Assembly (NCBI GenBank): GCA_013396915.1
Contig: VWZL01002824.1
Span: 372,001 to 436,000, forward strand
DNA: 64,000 nt
From: Stercorarius parasiticus
Taxonomy: Eukaryota; Chordata; Aves; Charadriiformes; Stercorariidae
Direction: 5' to 3'
Shown piece after piece: positions 53,860-64,000 of this stretch. How positions within the stretch are numbered: position 1 is the stretch's first letter; each line of letters opens with the position of its first letter. The position numbers were made by a program, and so were the translations under genes. The notes beneath the pieces were generated by a model. The model did not search any database. It saw nothing but the letters and a program-made list of their open reading frames with translations, and was not told the origin of the DNA.

Positions 53860-54310
53860 AGGATGGCGCGACAGCTGGGGCCTCCCCAGCCAGGGCCTGT
53901 CCCGCTGCCCCCAGCTGGGGAGTGGGGCAGGCCGGGGGCAGCCCCAGCCCAGGGGGCACATCCTCAGGGGTAGTGATGAGGCCAGATGGGGAATGCGAGG
54001 CAGCAGATCAAGCTGAGATTGACCAAGGCCTTGGTAATGGTAGCCGGGCTCAGTCACAGCCTGGGGGTTGCCAGGCCAGGCCCATGGTGAGGAGGCCAGT
54101 CCCAGGGTAATGGTTGGCCTGGGGCAACAGGGCTGGTGGCCAGGCTGCGACGCAGACACCGTGGAGTTCAGGTGAGGCCTTGGAGGAGCCTCAGCTTGAC
54201 AATGGGGCAGAGGGAAGGTGCTGGGAGCCCCCTCAGAGGCCCTGAGCACAGCCAGAGAGGCAGGGAGTGCCCTGGGCAACTGAGAGCTCCCCAGGTGGAT
54301 TTGTATGCCT
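53860..54310. other. GC-rich island of unknown origin
   Basis: About 450 bp with a sharp rise in G+C (80% in the line 53881-53940) inside sequence that is otherwise AT-rich, with equally sharp edges. The text is dominated by ccagg, ggcc, ctgggg and cagcc words with occasional CpG. Partial inverted copies occur, for example gttgccaggcca near 54067 against tggcctggggcaac near 54114. Open frames exist on both strands, the longest 150 codons on the minus strand (54279 down to 53827), rich in Pro, Ser and Leu, with no recognisable domain. It may be an inserted GC-rich retrocopy, an unclassified repeat, or a decayed minisatellite. No splice sites matching the receptor phase were found. Confidence 0.6.
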
Positions 54311-55059
54311 CAGCACGCCCAAATTAATTTACCTTCAGTACTGTTCTGAGGCGCATCTTCACTCCTGCTATTTTATTTCTGTGTACACATGTCAGATGTG
54401 CAGTTTGAAAAGGAAAACTTCCAGCTGATGATAAAACATATCTCAATGGCTCTGTCAGGCACGTGCAATAGTTTTCAAACCCAGCTCTGGAGAGTTTTCA
54501 TTTCATTCTCCAGCCAGTGAGACTGTCAGGATATTTTAGGCTAATTGCAACATGGCTTTTTGTTTGTGCTCTCAGTCTTTGCAGCCTTTGGCGCTGCTCT
54601 CAGTTTACCCAGGTAACAATCCCCTTTGGCCCTTCTGCTGAGTGGTGTCTTTATGCGAGGTTTAGGAAATGGACACCAAATTATCATTTTCCGTATCTGT
54701 ACCATTTCTGTACTTCTTAGAGACAAGATTAGCTTGTGGCTTTTCATAACACATACCTGACTGTGGTTTGTTTCCATGGATAATTTTGCTCTGAGTTCAT
54801 CTGTATCCATTTTGTAGCTCGTTTTACAATCCTACATAATGAACACTGTTTTATGTTACATTTTACACATCTGTTTCTATATGCTGAGAATGGCATGTTC
54901 ACACTGTTTGAACATTGTCAAGCCTTTTACAGCTATATTTGGGGAGTGGAAAGCACCAAGTGTTTAAAGAATTTAATATTCAGAATTTTAAAAATAGGGC
55001 TCACAGTTATGAAATCACTTGAATCCTCATAAAATGTTATCTAGCAAACATCTTATTCA

Positions 55060-55200
55060 CCATCACCTCACAAATGTGATATAGGGAACTAGTGTTATGC
55101 CCATTCTACAGCAGGAAACATGAAGTTAGGAATAATTAAGTGGCTTTTCCCAGGATTAAAGAAAAACGGTTACCACACAGGAGTTTTAACTGAGTCATGT
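55060..55200 (-). mobile_element. MIR-like tRNA-derived SINE fragment
   Basis: On the plus strand the stretch follows the reverse complement of MIR: a cctcacaa block near 55066, a gttatgcccattctacag block near 55093, gcaggaaacatgaa, then ttaagtggcttttcccagg at 55136-55154. The last block corresponds to the ttaagtgacttgcccaagg word of MIR. MIR copies are known in bird genomes as old, heavily diverged fragments. The first half of the SINE (tRNA-related head) is poorly preserved. Confidence 0.6.
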
Positions 55201-56098
55201 AGCTTGATTACCATGACATGGGTAATAGTATTCTTCAAGCAGTAAATTTTTTAACTCTTTGAAAGGCTATCTGAAGATGGTACAAAAAATTATCAAACTA
55301 AACCTAGTTTCAGGTTTTAGGAGTCTTCAATAAACAGCCACTGGATTTTTAATACAAAAATTATTTGATTCTTAATGATCTTTGGCATTTTTATTCAAGT
55401 GTAGAAAAAAATCACCTTCATGCAAGGACAGAACAGGTGGAAATTTAATCTAAAAAAGGGATGTTTTAGGAATTTAGAAACTATTGAAAAGAATCTTAAG
55501 GCTACACTTTAAAAGTAAAATATATATTACTTTTATATAAAAAGTATAAAAAATGTACTGAAAGCTTCTGGATTTGTCTGATTCTGACAAAAAGTAAAAT
55601 AAATTGCTTAATGAGACTTCAGTACTTTCATTTTGGACATATGCACAATCATCAGTGACTGAAGAAGGTGCATTTGAAAACCTTTTTGTAAGTTCAAAAG
55701 AGGACCAGCAAGTCATGCACTGTGTCTCATGCTAAGATTTAATTTGTTCTGGTACCGTCACTTTTACAGAGTTAGGCTACCCTCTATCCTCCTCTTATAT
55801 TTTTTATGCAAAGCATTTTTTTTAGATTAATTTATTAGTATGAATTAATCTGATGTTCTTCAGTGAAGTCATTTCTTGTCAGCACAACTCATATGATGCC
55901 CCAAATTCTGAAGGATTCACACCAATTTTTACTAAGTGAATTTAAGGTACTTCTGTATTCTTACCCTACAAATACGTATGGAAGTGTGCGCCTGCAAATT
56001 CCTTTATAAATTATAAATGGTAAATACACAATGCACATATAATAATGCAATTATGATTAATGAGTTGTCAACATATCTTCTTCTCAATGTTTTCACAG

Positions 56099-56314
56099 GT
56101 ATCTCGTAATATTGCTCTGGAGGCCTTTATGATCAAGCCATCTAGTTTCACAGGAATGACTTGCACTGCCTTCCAGAAAATATCTGCAAATTCTGACAAG
56201 TTGGTAGTGCGTGATTCGGGAAGCTGGGAAGCAAATAACCATCCTGATCACCATTTGAATTTCAAGTGCAACACTGGCAATCTGAATGGTTCCTTGGTGA
56301 ATTCTTCTACCAGG
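56099..56314 (+). CDS. ADGRA2: ADGRA2-like exon: GAIN domain, part 3
   Basis: A 216-nt phase 0-0 exon encoding 72 residues. Blocks are VSRNIALEAFMIKPSSF, then TGMTCTAFQK, a variable loop, and HLNFKCNTGNLNGSLVNSS. N-x-ALEA--IKP and TCTAFQ match ADGRA2; FTGMTC is ADGRA3-like. The two cysteines (TCTAF and FKCN) are conserved across the subfamily. The variable loop between them is about the length of the ADGRA3 loop and shorter than the Pro-rich human ADGRA2 loop as remembered. NGS and NSS are potential N-glycosylation sites. Acceptor gttttcacag, donor gtaagt. This is the last exon recognised; the following GAIN segment, where the family has an IQLPPSLF block, is not found before 64000. Confidence 0.92.
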
Positions 56315-59300
56315 GTAAGTCAGTACAATCACAAATATAATTTATCTGTGCTTTCAGTAGTACCTTTAAGCAGAATACTGATTTGCAAAAATGTATATTT
56401 TATGTGTTGTTAGCATTGTAAACTGGTTAGTAATTTCAACATGTAAGTGGCCTTAAACAGCTGTAGCATATTTTGTTGTGCTAACAGATATTCCATTAAT
56501 GTAATCAGGAGGAATGCAGGATGTGAATAGAAATGAGTAAATGTCATGTTCTTTCTAACTCTGGGTCCAATTCTGCAGATTGTTCTATGTGTAAGCAATC
56601 TCTTTATAGTAATTTGGAAATACTTGTTTTATTGAGGTGCTCTCAGGATTTTACATTGCAAAAATTATCTTTTAGGGTAATTACCTTTACTTCAACTACA
56701 TAATATTACATACACTATCTTCTGAACTTTATACAGAGGGAGAGTGTTATGTTGGAATTTTTGAGTAGTAGCCGAAGAACAATAATAAATAAGCCTTTTA
56801 ATAGAATGCACTGTTATTATAAAATAAATAAGTGGAACAATTAAATTTTGATCTAACAGGAAATGGAATTTTGCATTTGGCTGAGCGTGTTATTAAATTT
56901 AAGTATTGCAGAGTTGAATTTTTATTATCCTTCAGCTGAATCTCAGTTTAATAGGCTTATTTCTTGAAATACTTACTATGACTAAATGATACCTTTCTGG
57001 CTTTCTGGACAATATTGCTAGTTTATTGAACTTTGAAAGTATTTTGATTGAAGTTATTTACTCTTTGGTGAATTTTAATCTTCTGTGTGGACTATGCAGT
57101 CAATGATATGGTAGTTTGTGCTCTCAGGATCTTCTGGTAAAAAGGAATCATCTTAATAATTGAAGAATAGGTTACATTTTTTTCCTGCAGTGGAGTTCAT
57201 TCCTTCTGTGGACAGTGTTAACATGTCTGTCTATAGGAAAGAGAAAGTTGTCTCTGAAAAGAGAAGAATTTGACATCCATAAGGTGAAAACCAAATGTCA
57301 GAGATCTAAAAGATATAAGATTTCTGCAAGAAGCAACCCTGGAACACTCTGCAATGTATGGGATTGTATTATCGATATGAAAATATACATGGGATTAGAT
57401 GAATTGGAAATTTTTCTTTATCAGCTCTACCAATATATTTTGTATTTCTTCAGAAACTGAGTACCAACATTTCTAATAAATTAATCTCTTGAAAGTTTGA
57501 TGGTGAAGCACCGGTGCGTCTGTCCTGAGATAAAGAATTCTACCATAAAAGCAAATTTTGCATTTCTCCTATCAGCATGCCTGTGTCAAATATGCAGATT
57601 AAGTTAGAATATTTATTTGAAGCCCCTTTCTAAAATGTTGGCAGAGTATCACAATATAAAGATCTCAGTAAAATCTTTCCTAATGTATTTTGAACCTACC
57701 TGACTTTATACAGCATATAGAAGGGAAACTCTACTGACTACACAAAGAAAGAAGCTAGGAGAAAGAAAGTAAACTTGTTACTATGCAAAGCAATATTAAA
57801 GTATGCGATATATATTCTGACAAAAGTGACTTTAGTAGATGGATCGCTGGTTATCATGTGTATATGAATTTGTAAATATTACAACAGCACAATACAGGAT
57901 ATAGATTCAGCTAAATGTTAGTTTCATGGCTTCGGGTTTTAACATTAAGGTGTACTCAGGTTTTAAAGGTGATATGTGAGTAAACAGACTGAATATATTC
58001 CTTAAACTTAATCCTGAAGAGCAAGGTGTTTTCATTCATTATTGTTCTCTGAGACCTCTAGGCTAAGCACTCATTTAATTCATTCTGAAATGAGTTACAG
58101 TTCTTCATTGTTTAATAGAATCATCTATAGAATTGTAACTGATGACAGAAAATGGGATTCTTTATCATCAGTCTCTAGCAAAATTATTTCTATATTTGCT
58201 CAGTGGATACAAACAGTGAACCTACTTAATTGTGCTATGCAAAGTTCAGGAAAATAGAGAATTTGTGATGGAGGTGGGAGGTGCTTATTTTAGTTACCAA
58301 TGTTTAGGCACTGTATTTTAAAGTAATATTCATGATCATGTCTGACTCTAGAACTTTATTTTAGATGCTGAGATTATTCTTAGAATCTTCCTCTATTTAC
58401 CATAGGATAAATCATAAAGAAGAAAAAAAATCTAATGAAAATCACTAAGTACAAATGGTAATTACAAATTTAATTTACTTCTAATAAAAATGTGAAAAGT
58501 TGTCCTTAAAAAGCTTGTTTAAAGAGAATGTTTCTATATTTTTGTGCTAAAAAGTATAGCCCTCTTCAAATTTATAGTATTTTAAGTCATGTGCTCACTA
58601 AGCATAAACAATTGTTTATGCCATCTGTCTGTTGCTAGCCAATTGCACTAATAAATTAAAAAAGCGAATAGTCATGAAGCACTTTGTGGGCAGTTGATGG
58701 GAGTAGTCTGAAATAGATGATTGCAAACTACCTTAATAATAGAATCAAAGTTTTGTAGTTTTTACCCATAGTGATATTTCCTGGGAATGCTAGGAAATTG
58801 ATACATATTCGGTCAGTGGTTGTCTGTACATAATTTAACCTGATCTGGTTATTATTGGATAGATAGTCCCCAAAGGGGAAGAAATATTAAAAAATTAAAT
58901 AAATAAGTAAAAAACCAGTTAAAAAAGATTAAACTTTGAAAATCAACCAGTTTAAAAGGCAATAAAAGAGCTCCACCATTCAGAGAGAACCAGTTCAGGA
59001 GATAACTCTTAAAATATTCCTATATCCACTTACAGTTCAAATATGCGGTAGGTCTTTTATAAAGTAACTTGCAGTATTTCCAAATACCCTAAAGCAAAAT
59101 ATTATTGCAGTTTGATACACAAATTTTTATTTTTAAATCTAATTCTGACTCTGTAGCCAGGAACCAGTCTGAAAGGCTGAAAATAATAATTTATCGCTAT
59201 TGCAGATCAAAAGTTTATTCTCATATAATTTAGACCCAGATGCCTTCTCTTAGATCCCATTTCTCTGTTAGTAGGGAGCTTTTCCTGCATGACTGGTCTC

Positions 59301-61478
59301 TACTGGGTGAAAAGAAAGTCTCAGATGTATCTTCCTAGTTTTTGATACAGTGACTTGTATTTTGAGATAGTGGTTGTTCTAATCTCTGTTTAATTAGGCT
59401 TAAGGGCATCTTCCTAGCATGAGGCTCTAGACTGAGCTCCTGTCACAGGAATGCTCCCAAGATACAATTCTGTCCCATGACCTGGCTGTGGTCTAAGGAT
59501 ATCACAATAATGACACTCCAACACGGCTGCTGTAACGTTTGAACTTGGAAAGTGTGAAAATTGCTTATGAAATTCTAGTGCCATTCAGTATGAATCCAGT
59601 GTTTGGTTTTCATTTGATATCAGACCTGTAGCATACTTTGAACCGAATCTCTGTTCCAGCCTAATCCTGTAAACTATCTCCAGTGTGCAAAGATAATCAG
59701 TTACACAGTTGACCCTTCCTCTGACTCACTAAAATTACTTCAACATAAAATGAATTTTTAAACCTCCTGTAATATAGTAATCAAATATGTGACTGTAGAT
59801 TGAGTATTCATGCTTGGATTTTAAGGAAAGCATTTTATCAACGTAATTTACAGTTTCAGCCTCATTGAAAACACTTGTCAAATAAAAAGTCTTTTCCTCT
59901 CTCTAATTATTTTTCTGATACATGACTGAATTAGCAAGTTAAGTTTCAAAATTTCAATAATCTATATTTTCACATGTAATCCTTGACTTCTGAAATTTGA
60001 ATTCATCATAATATTCTCCACGCATTCCATTTAACTTTTCAATTCTATTTATTTCTCATATGCTCTGAGCCAGACTGACCTTTTGATTTGTCAGGTTGTA
60101 TTACAGGTGATGTCTGTGTGATAAAATGTTAAAAGTTAAATTGGTACTATGATTGGTACTAGACATGCTAATCATGAAAAAGAATTCTAAAGTGCTTTGA
60201 CAAAATCCTGTGATTACTTGCTTATACCACTTTGGGACATTATACAATTTTATAAATATTTTTCTCTCAGATACTTACTGGGAAACATACAATCTGTTAG
60301 TAAGAAAAGTTTTTTTCTTGTATTCTGTATATTGATTTTATAGTAACCACTTTCAGTCTGTTTCTTCTTTCTCCATTGGTAGGTTGTTGGTACTTTTACA
60401 AAGGGATTTCTTATGTGATGTAGGGATTTTAAAGTTTATTATATTTTACCTGCTCCATCCCTTTATTTTTATTCTACATGTTTTTTTATCTTTAAAATAT
60501 AGCCTTAAATTTTATCCTATATTGGTTTTTATTGTGATTTAGAATCTATCCATACGTACAGCATCTTCTTATTCAATATTCTGAATAATCATATTCATTA
60601 TATTTTTCACATTTAAAAAGAAATTCTTTATATTCTTCTTCATCTTAGGCATAATATTTAGGATGTATAGGGAAGTAGCTGTGGGTATCTCTCATTAGAG
60701 CCATTGAGTCCTTGTTTTAAAATAAAATTTAAAATAAGTAAAAGCATTTAGTACTAAGAAAAGATCTGGGAAGAATTTCCACTTATTTTGAATGACAGCA
60801 ATATGATATTTAAACTAGTATTTTCTGTGCAGGCATTAATTTGCTTGCAGGTGTGTTTAGATTGTACACTGAGTACTAACTATTGAAAAAGCTGAAATGT
60901 CTGTTGTTCAGTTGATTAGATGGGTTTAATTTCAAAAATCAAAACTGGACAAGACGAACTGCCCCTCTCTTTCTTCTCACAGAATGCTCAAATCAGACAT
61001 TTGTATATTTATACCTCTTCTATTCCTTCTCAAACAATTTCTTTATATATTTATGCCTACTATGACATCTTCAATATTTGTAGTTTGGTATTCTATGTTC
61101 AATATACCTTCTTTTCTCTGCACATGCTTCTGTGGTCTTTTATAATGTGGATGGCTATCCTGCTCTTCCAGATCTTTCTAAACATTGAGAAAATGAAACA
61201 GTGCCAAAATACTATTAATGCATGTGTGACAAATGTCAGTTATATTAGGTATACAGAAGGGTTACTACAATTCTTATATTTGTTTAACATATGTTTTAAC
61301 ATATAAAAATTAATATACATCATGTTTTTTGAAAGTAGGAAAAATCTATTGTATCACTTTTTTCTAAGTGCTTAGAACAAACTTTAAAATGTGTAATTAC
61401 AAGCTCATGTCCCTTTACCACATTTTATCATGCCCTTTACCACTTCTATTTTAGCAGATAAAAACCTTAGTCTGCAAA

Positions 61479-61964
61479 TATCATGGTTTAACCCAAGCTG
61501 GCAACTAGGACCATGCAGCCACTTGCTCTTTCCCCCGCCCTGCCAAAAAAGGATAGGGAGAAAAGGAGGGGGAAGAAGAAAAACTCGTGAGTTGAGATAA
61601 AGACAGTTTAACAGAGCAGTACCAGAAAAAGAAAATATCAGTAATATTAAAAATAATAACAATAATGATGACATAAGTCACTCTCACTGCCCAGTGAATT
61701 GGCACCACCCGGAGCAGTGATCGTGAGAGCCCACCCCCTGGCTAACCCAATTTATATACTGAGCGTGGCGTCTCTGGTATGGAATATTCTATTGGCCATT
61801 CCCTTGTTCTGTCTATATTCCTTCTCAGCTTATATGGGAAGCTGAAGAGTCCTTGAAAAGCATGAACATCACCTAGCAACAACTAAAATAATATGTATTG
61901 TTGACATGCTTTCACAATCACTAGAAAGAAAATTAACTCTTTCCCAGCCAAAACAAGGACCACA
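61479..61964 (-). mobile_element. Avian endogenous retrovirus solo LTR
   Basis: About 486 bp matching a well-known bird LTR in reverse orientation. On the plus strand it opens tcatggtttaacccaagctg, continues with gcagccacttgctc, then ctcgtgagttgagataaaga and cagttta, tttatatactgagcgtggcg with tggtatggaatattc, and closes at gaaaattaactctttcccag followed by ccaaaac. The order and spacing are those of the intact LTR. The ends appear as TA..CA, consistent with decay of a TG terminus. No internal retroviral genes lie on either side, so it is a solo LTR formed by recombination. A target-site duplication is not clear. It is antisense to the receptor gene, as is common for LTRs tolerated in introns. 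I cannot give a family name with certainty. Confidence 0.85.
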
Positions 61965-62004
61965 AATAATGTGAGCCACCTGGAAGGGTTTTCTGAATTT
62001 CACC

Positions 62005-62085
62005 TTTTATGTTTATGATATTGATGTTTTGTATTATGTTTTTACTGTTTATGGTATTGATGTTTCAGAGACATGTATTATGTTT
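62005..62085. repeat. Imperfect direct duplication
   Basis: The phrase tttatg-tattgatgttt followed by gtattatgttt occurs twice, beginning near 62011 and 62047, the second copy with small insertions. Confidence 0.5.
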
Positions 62086-64000
62086 AAAACTTAAAGTTAT
62101 TTAACTAGTTCTCCTTTAATGCTATGTACAGTTTGGACTTCTAACTTGTACGTATATGAAGAAGTGAAAAGAAATCTAAATAGCTTGAAAAGAATAAATA
62201 CAAGGACAAAAGGACTGTGAAAATTACCAACTTGTATTTGATATAATTCTCTTATTTGAATTCACATTTGCTGTCTTGTGAAACAAGCTTCTATTCCTGG
62301 ACAGACATGATTCATACTGATTTTATGTATGCTGTCAATACACATCTGGGAGATACGCTGTCACTCTCTCTTCCACAATGCTTGGGTAAAAGACTTTTCT
62401 TCTGATTTTTTGCACCATTGGTCTTGTTACAGAAAAGTTCTCTTTGGGATTTCTCAAAGGGCATTGTAAGATTAGTTTCTTACTAATAAACTGTCAGACT
62501 CCTTCATGTGCATTCTGCTGTTAAATAATAGTTTGTACATGAATTAAGATAAATCTCATAACAAAAACATATTGAAGCTGTAACAGTTAATAACACAGTA
62601 CATTAGTTGTTAGAACGTATTTTAAGTCAACTTAATGGTACAAAGGTAATAATGAACAAGTAGCGCACTGAATACTAGTGAAATTCCCAGTTCTGCATTG
62701 ACATTTGAGGAATTATACCCCAACTCTAATTTTCTTACTATACTAATAATCAACTTTTTACATTTTTTGTAGAACTGTATATAAGTTGAATATTTTCAAC
62801 TACTCTTTTCTAAATTCTTCCTTCTAACGCCTATTTTATTTTTACTGAGAGAGACTGATGCTGGCTAACAGAACGCACTTCAACATCCAATAAATAATTA
62901 CATTTTGTTTCTCAAAACCTTTTTTACTACATGGTTGTTTAGCTAATTGATTGTTACCTGGTTTTGCTGTTACTAAAGGTATTTCTAAGTTCTAAATGGA
63001 TAATTTTAGTAACTGCAGAAGTATGTTTAAAAGGTTGGGGTTTTTTGTTTTTGTTTTTTTTTTCGCCTGAGTTGGTTTGATTCCTGTTGGCTTATGTTTG
63101 ACCACAAATAGTTTGGTGATGACAAAGAGTTCACTAAAATAGATTGCTTTGACGATTAGCAGGTGATATGGCTGGAATTTTTGTTCTGAATGTGGGTTCT
63201 TCTAGAAACTCCAATTGTTTCCTGACTTTGCAGTCTCCAGCTGTATTTGATAATTAGGGAGAAATGGCCAATGGCACAGAGGTGAGCAGGTTCCTTTTGC
63301 AGGATTCAAACCCTGCATGTGGCGTAAAGGTGCTCACTGAAAAGTACAGTCTTTTTCCCTACAAAAGTGACAGTGTTGGCTGGAGGTCCTCTTAAGGATG
63401 TGGCCTGCTTAAGGAAAATGTAGACGTATATGAGGTCATGTATCAAAGATTTTTTCAGTAGTTTTTGGTTTTGTGGATGTAAAGGAATTAATCTGTGATT
63501 TTCTTTGTGGTAGTTAGGACACTATAATTTTTATGCTGTGGCAGTTTTCCAGAGAGTGCATATGTATAGCGACATAGATAGTTCTTACTGAATATATAGT
63601 GGAAGTCAGCAATGGAATGGAAATTTTCAGTTCAGGAAGTGGGTGTGTTACCTCTATATTTTAAGCACAGTGTAGACTTAGGGGTGCCATTATGTAGAAT
63701 ACCTCTTTTAAAGTGACTTATGAAGAGACTAGTATACCAATGAGTTGAGTCATGAAAAGACTAGTATGCTTCACAACTGTCTCCATGGAAGTGAAATTTG
63801 AGTTAAAATACTACTGCCAATATTGCCTTTCTATTTGCTATTTATGAGGAAATTATTTAATTGGGCAGAGTATTGTTTCTGTGTTCTTGGTGAGCTTATC
63901 TGGGAGAAGGAATTCACTGCTGATTTTTTTTGTTACTTCCAAAAAACCCATGAAGATACTAGTAGAAATCTGTCAAGTTTCATTTTTGGGTTGAAGGATT

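Larger units (their letters stand above)
51947..56098 (+). other. Intron between GAIN exons 2 and 3
   Basis: About 4.2 kb, donor gtattt, acceptor gttttcacag. It contains a 22-bp tandem duplication (52518-52561), a poly-A run (52789-52803), a strikingly GC-rich island (53860-54310) and a MIR-like SINE on the minus strand (55060-55200). No exon recognised; the open frames in the GC-rich island are discussed there. Confidence 0.6.
721..56314 (+). other. ADGRA2: Partial gene: ADGRA2-like adhesion GPCR, ten internal coding exons
   Basis: This entry gives the whole gene model; the exons are listed separately. Ten exons with AG acceptors and GT donors join to 1486 nt: one leading base plus 495 codons, with every junction in phase and no stop. 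The domain order LRR-LRR-LRR-LRRCT-Ig-HormR-GAIN is the subfamily A adhesion GPCR extracellular region. ADGRA2 is preferred over ADGRA3 because of local matches such as GDRLPFQC and HDC in the Ig domain, VEIVVLET followed by CPAER at the Ig-HormR boundary, CLQY in HormR, and EDKAC and TCTAFQ in GAIN. Some sites are ADGRA3-like, such as NNKGDFR, TDE..GIFVE and FTGMTC. No exon appears to be skipped between LRR1 and the third GAIN exon, judged by continuity with the human proteins as remembered. The start codon, GPS and seven-helix domain are outside the window. ADGRA1 is excluded because it lacks the LRR and Ig domains. Confidence 0.85.
56315..64000 (+). other. Intron downstream of GAIN exon 3 (5' part, continues past window)
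   Basis: At least 7.7 kb, donor gtaagt. No sequence reading like the next GAIN exon (IQLPPS block) or any transmembrane exon was found. It contains an exon-like open segment of unknown nature (57191-57355, see findings), a solo LTR on the minus strand (61479-61964), and small direct duplications at 62005-62085 and 63715-63770. A pyrimidine-rich, AT-rich stretch fills 59980-60620. Hydrophobic open frames at 60920-61306 and in the LTR are composition effects. Confidence 0.6.

Noticed and set aside
53827..54279. 150-codon minus-strand open frame as a real gene
   Set aside because: GC-rich DNA is poor in stop codons; no domain, no splice or promoter context, and the opposite strand is also open.
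60920..61306. 128-codon hydrophobic open frame, considered as a transmembrane exon of the receptor
   Set aside because: Residues do not resemble any helix of the subfamily A seven-helix domain, and GAIN/GPS exons should come first. T-rich DNA explains the hydrophobicity.
63260..63320. tRNA-like T-arm (gcagg..cctgc) with a B-box-like core
   Set aside because: The loop is eight bases, no acceptor or anticodon stem can be folded around it, and the A-box match is weak.
1..64000. CRISPR array, operon or phage-like system
   Set aside because: There are no regularly spaced identical repeats with spacers and no packed coding; splice structure and CR1/LTR content show a bird nuclear genome.

Overview
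This is a piece of a vertebrate nuclear genome, almost certainly a bird. It is AT-rich, has no bacterial-style gene packing, and carries CR1 LINE fragments and one avian-type endogenous retrovirus LTR. It holds the middle part of one large plus-strand gene. Ten coding exons between 721 and 56314 join in frame with consensus acceptors and donors into 495 codons with no stop.

The predicted protein is part of the extracellular region of a subfamily A (group III) adhesion GPCR. Its order is three leucine-rich repeats, an LRR C-terminal cap, an Ig domain split over two exons, a hormone-receptor (HormR) domain, and the first part of the GAIN domain. Domain order and conserved stretches fit ADGRA2 (GPR124/TEM5) best and ADGRA3 (GPR125) second. 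In mammals ADGRA2 is the membrane partner of RECK in WNT7A/WNT7B-specific beta-catenin signalling, needed for brain angiogenesis and the blood-brain barrier. The signal peptide and N-terminal LRR cap lie left of the window. The rest of GAIN, the GPS, the seven-helix domain and the PDZ-binding tail lie right of it.

Layout: 1-720 upstream intron; 721-792, 4662-4733 and 13916-13987 the three 72-nt LRR exons; 14770-14933 LRR cap; 30907-31120 and 43542-43706 Ig; 47055-47253 HormR; 48591-48740, 51785-51946 and 56099-56314 GAIN; 56315-64000 an intron that runs off the end. About 97.7% of the window is intron. Supported intron features are CR1 pieces (5420-6080, 7570-7830, 30580-30662, 47950-48250), a MIR-like SINE (55060-55200), ancient foldback repeats (27429-27538 and possibly 12072-12152), a solo LTR (61479-61964), a decayed minisatellite of about 30 bp (16320-16560), a GC-rich island in AT-rich surroundings (53860-54310), and several microsatellites. 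No other protein-coding gene, tRNA, rRNA or CRISPR array was found.

Points that stand out: the RGD reported in mammalian ADGRA2 reads KGD here; the residues are a mosaic of ADGRA2 and ADGRA3 states, so a paralogue lost in mammals should be tested; an exon-like, in-phase 165-nt open segment of unknown nature lies in the last intron; and the LRR-cap exon stays open for 94 further codons past its donor.
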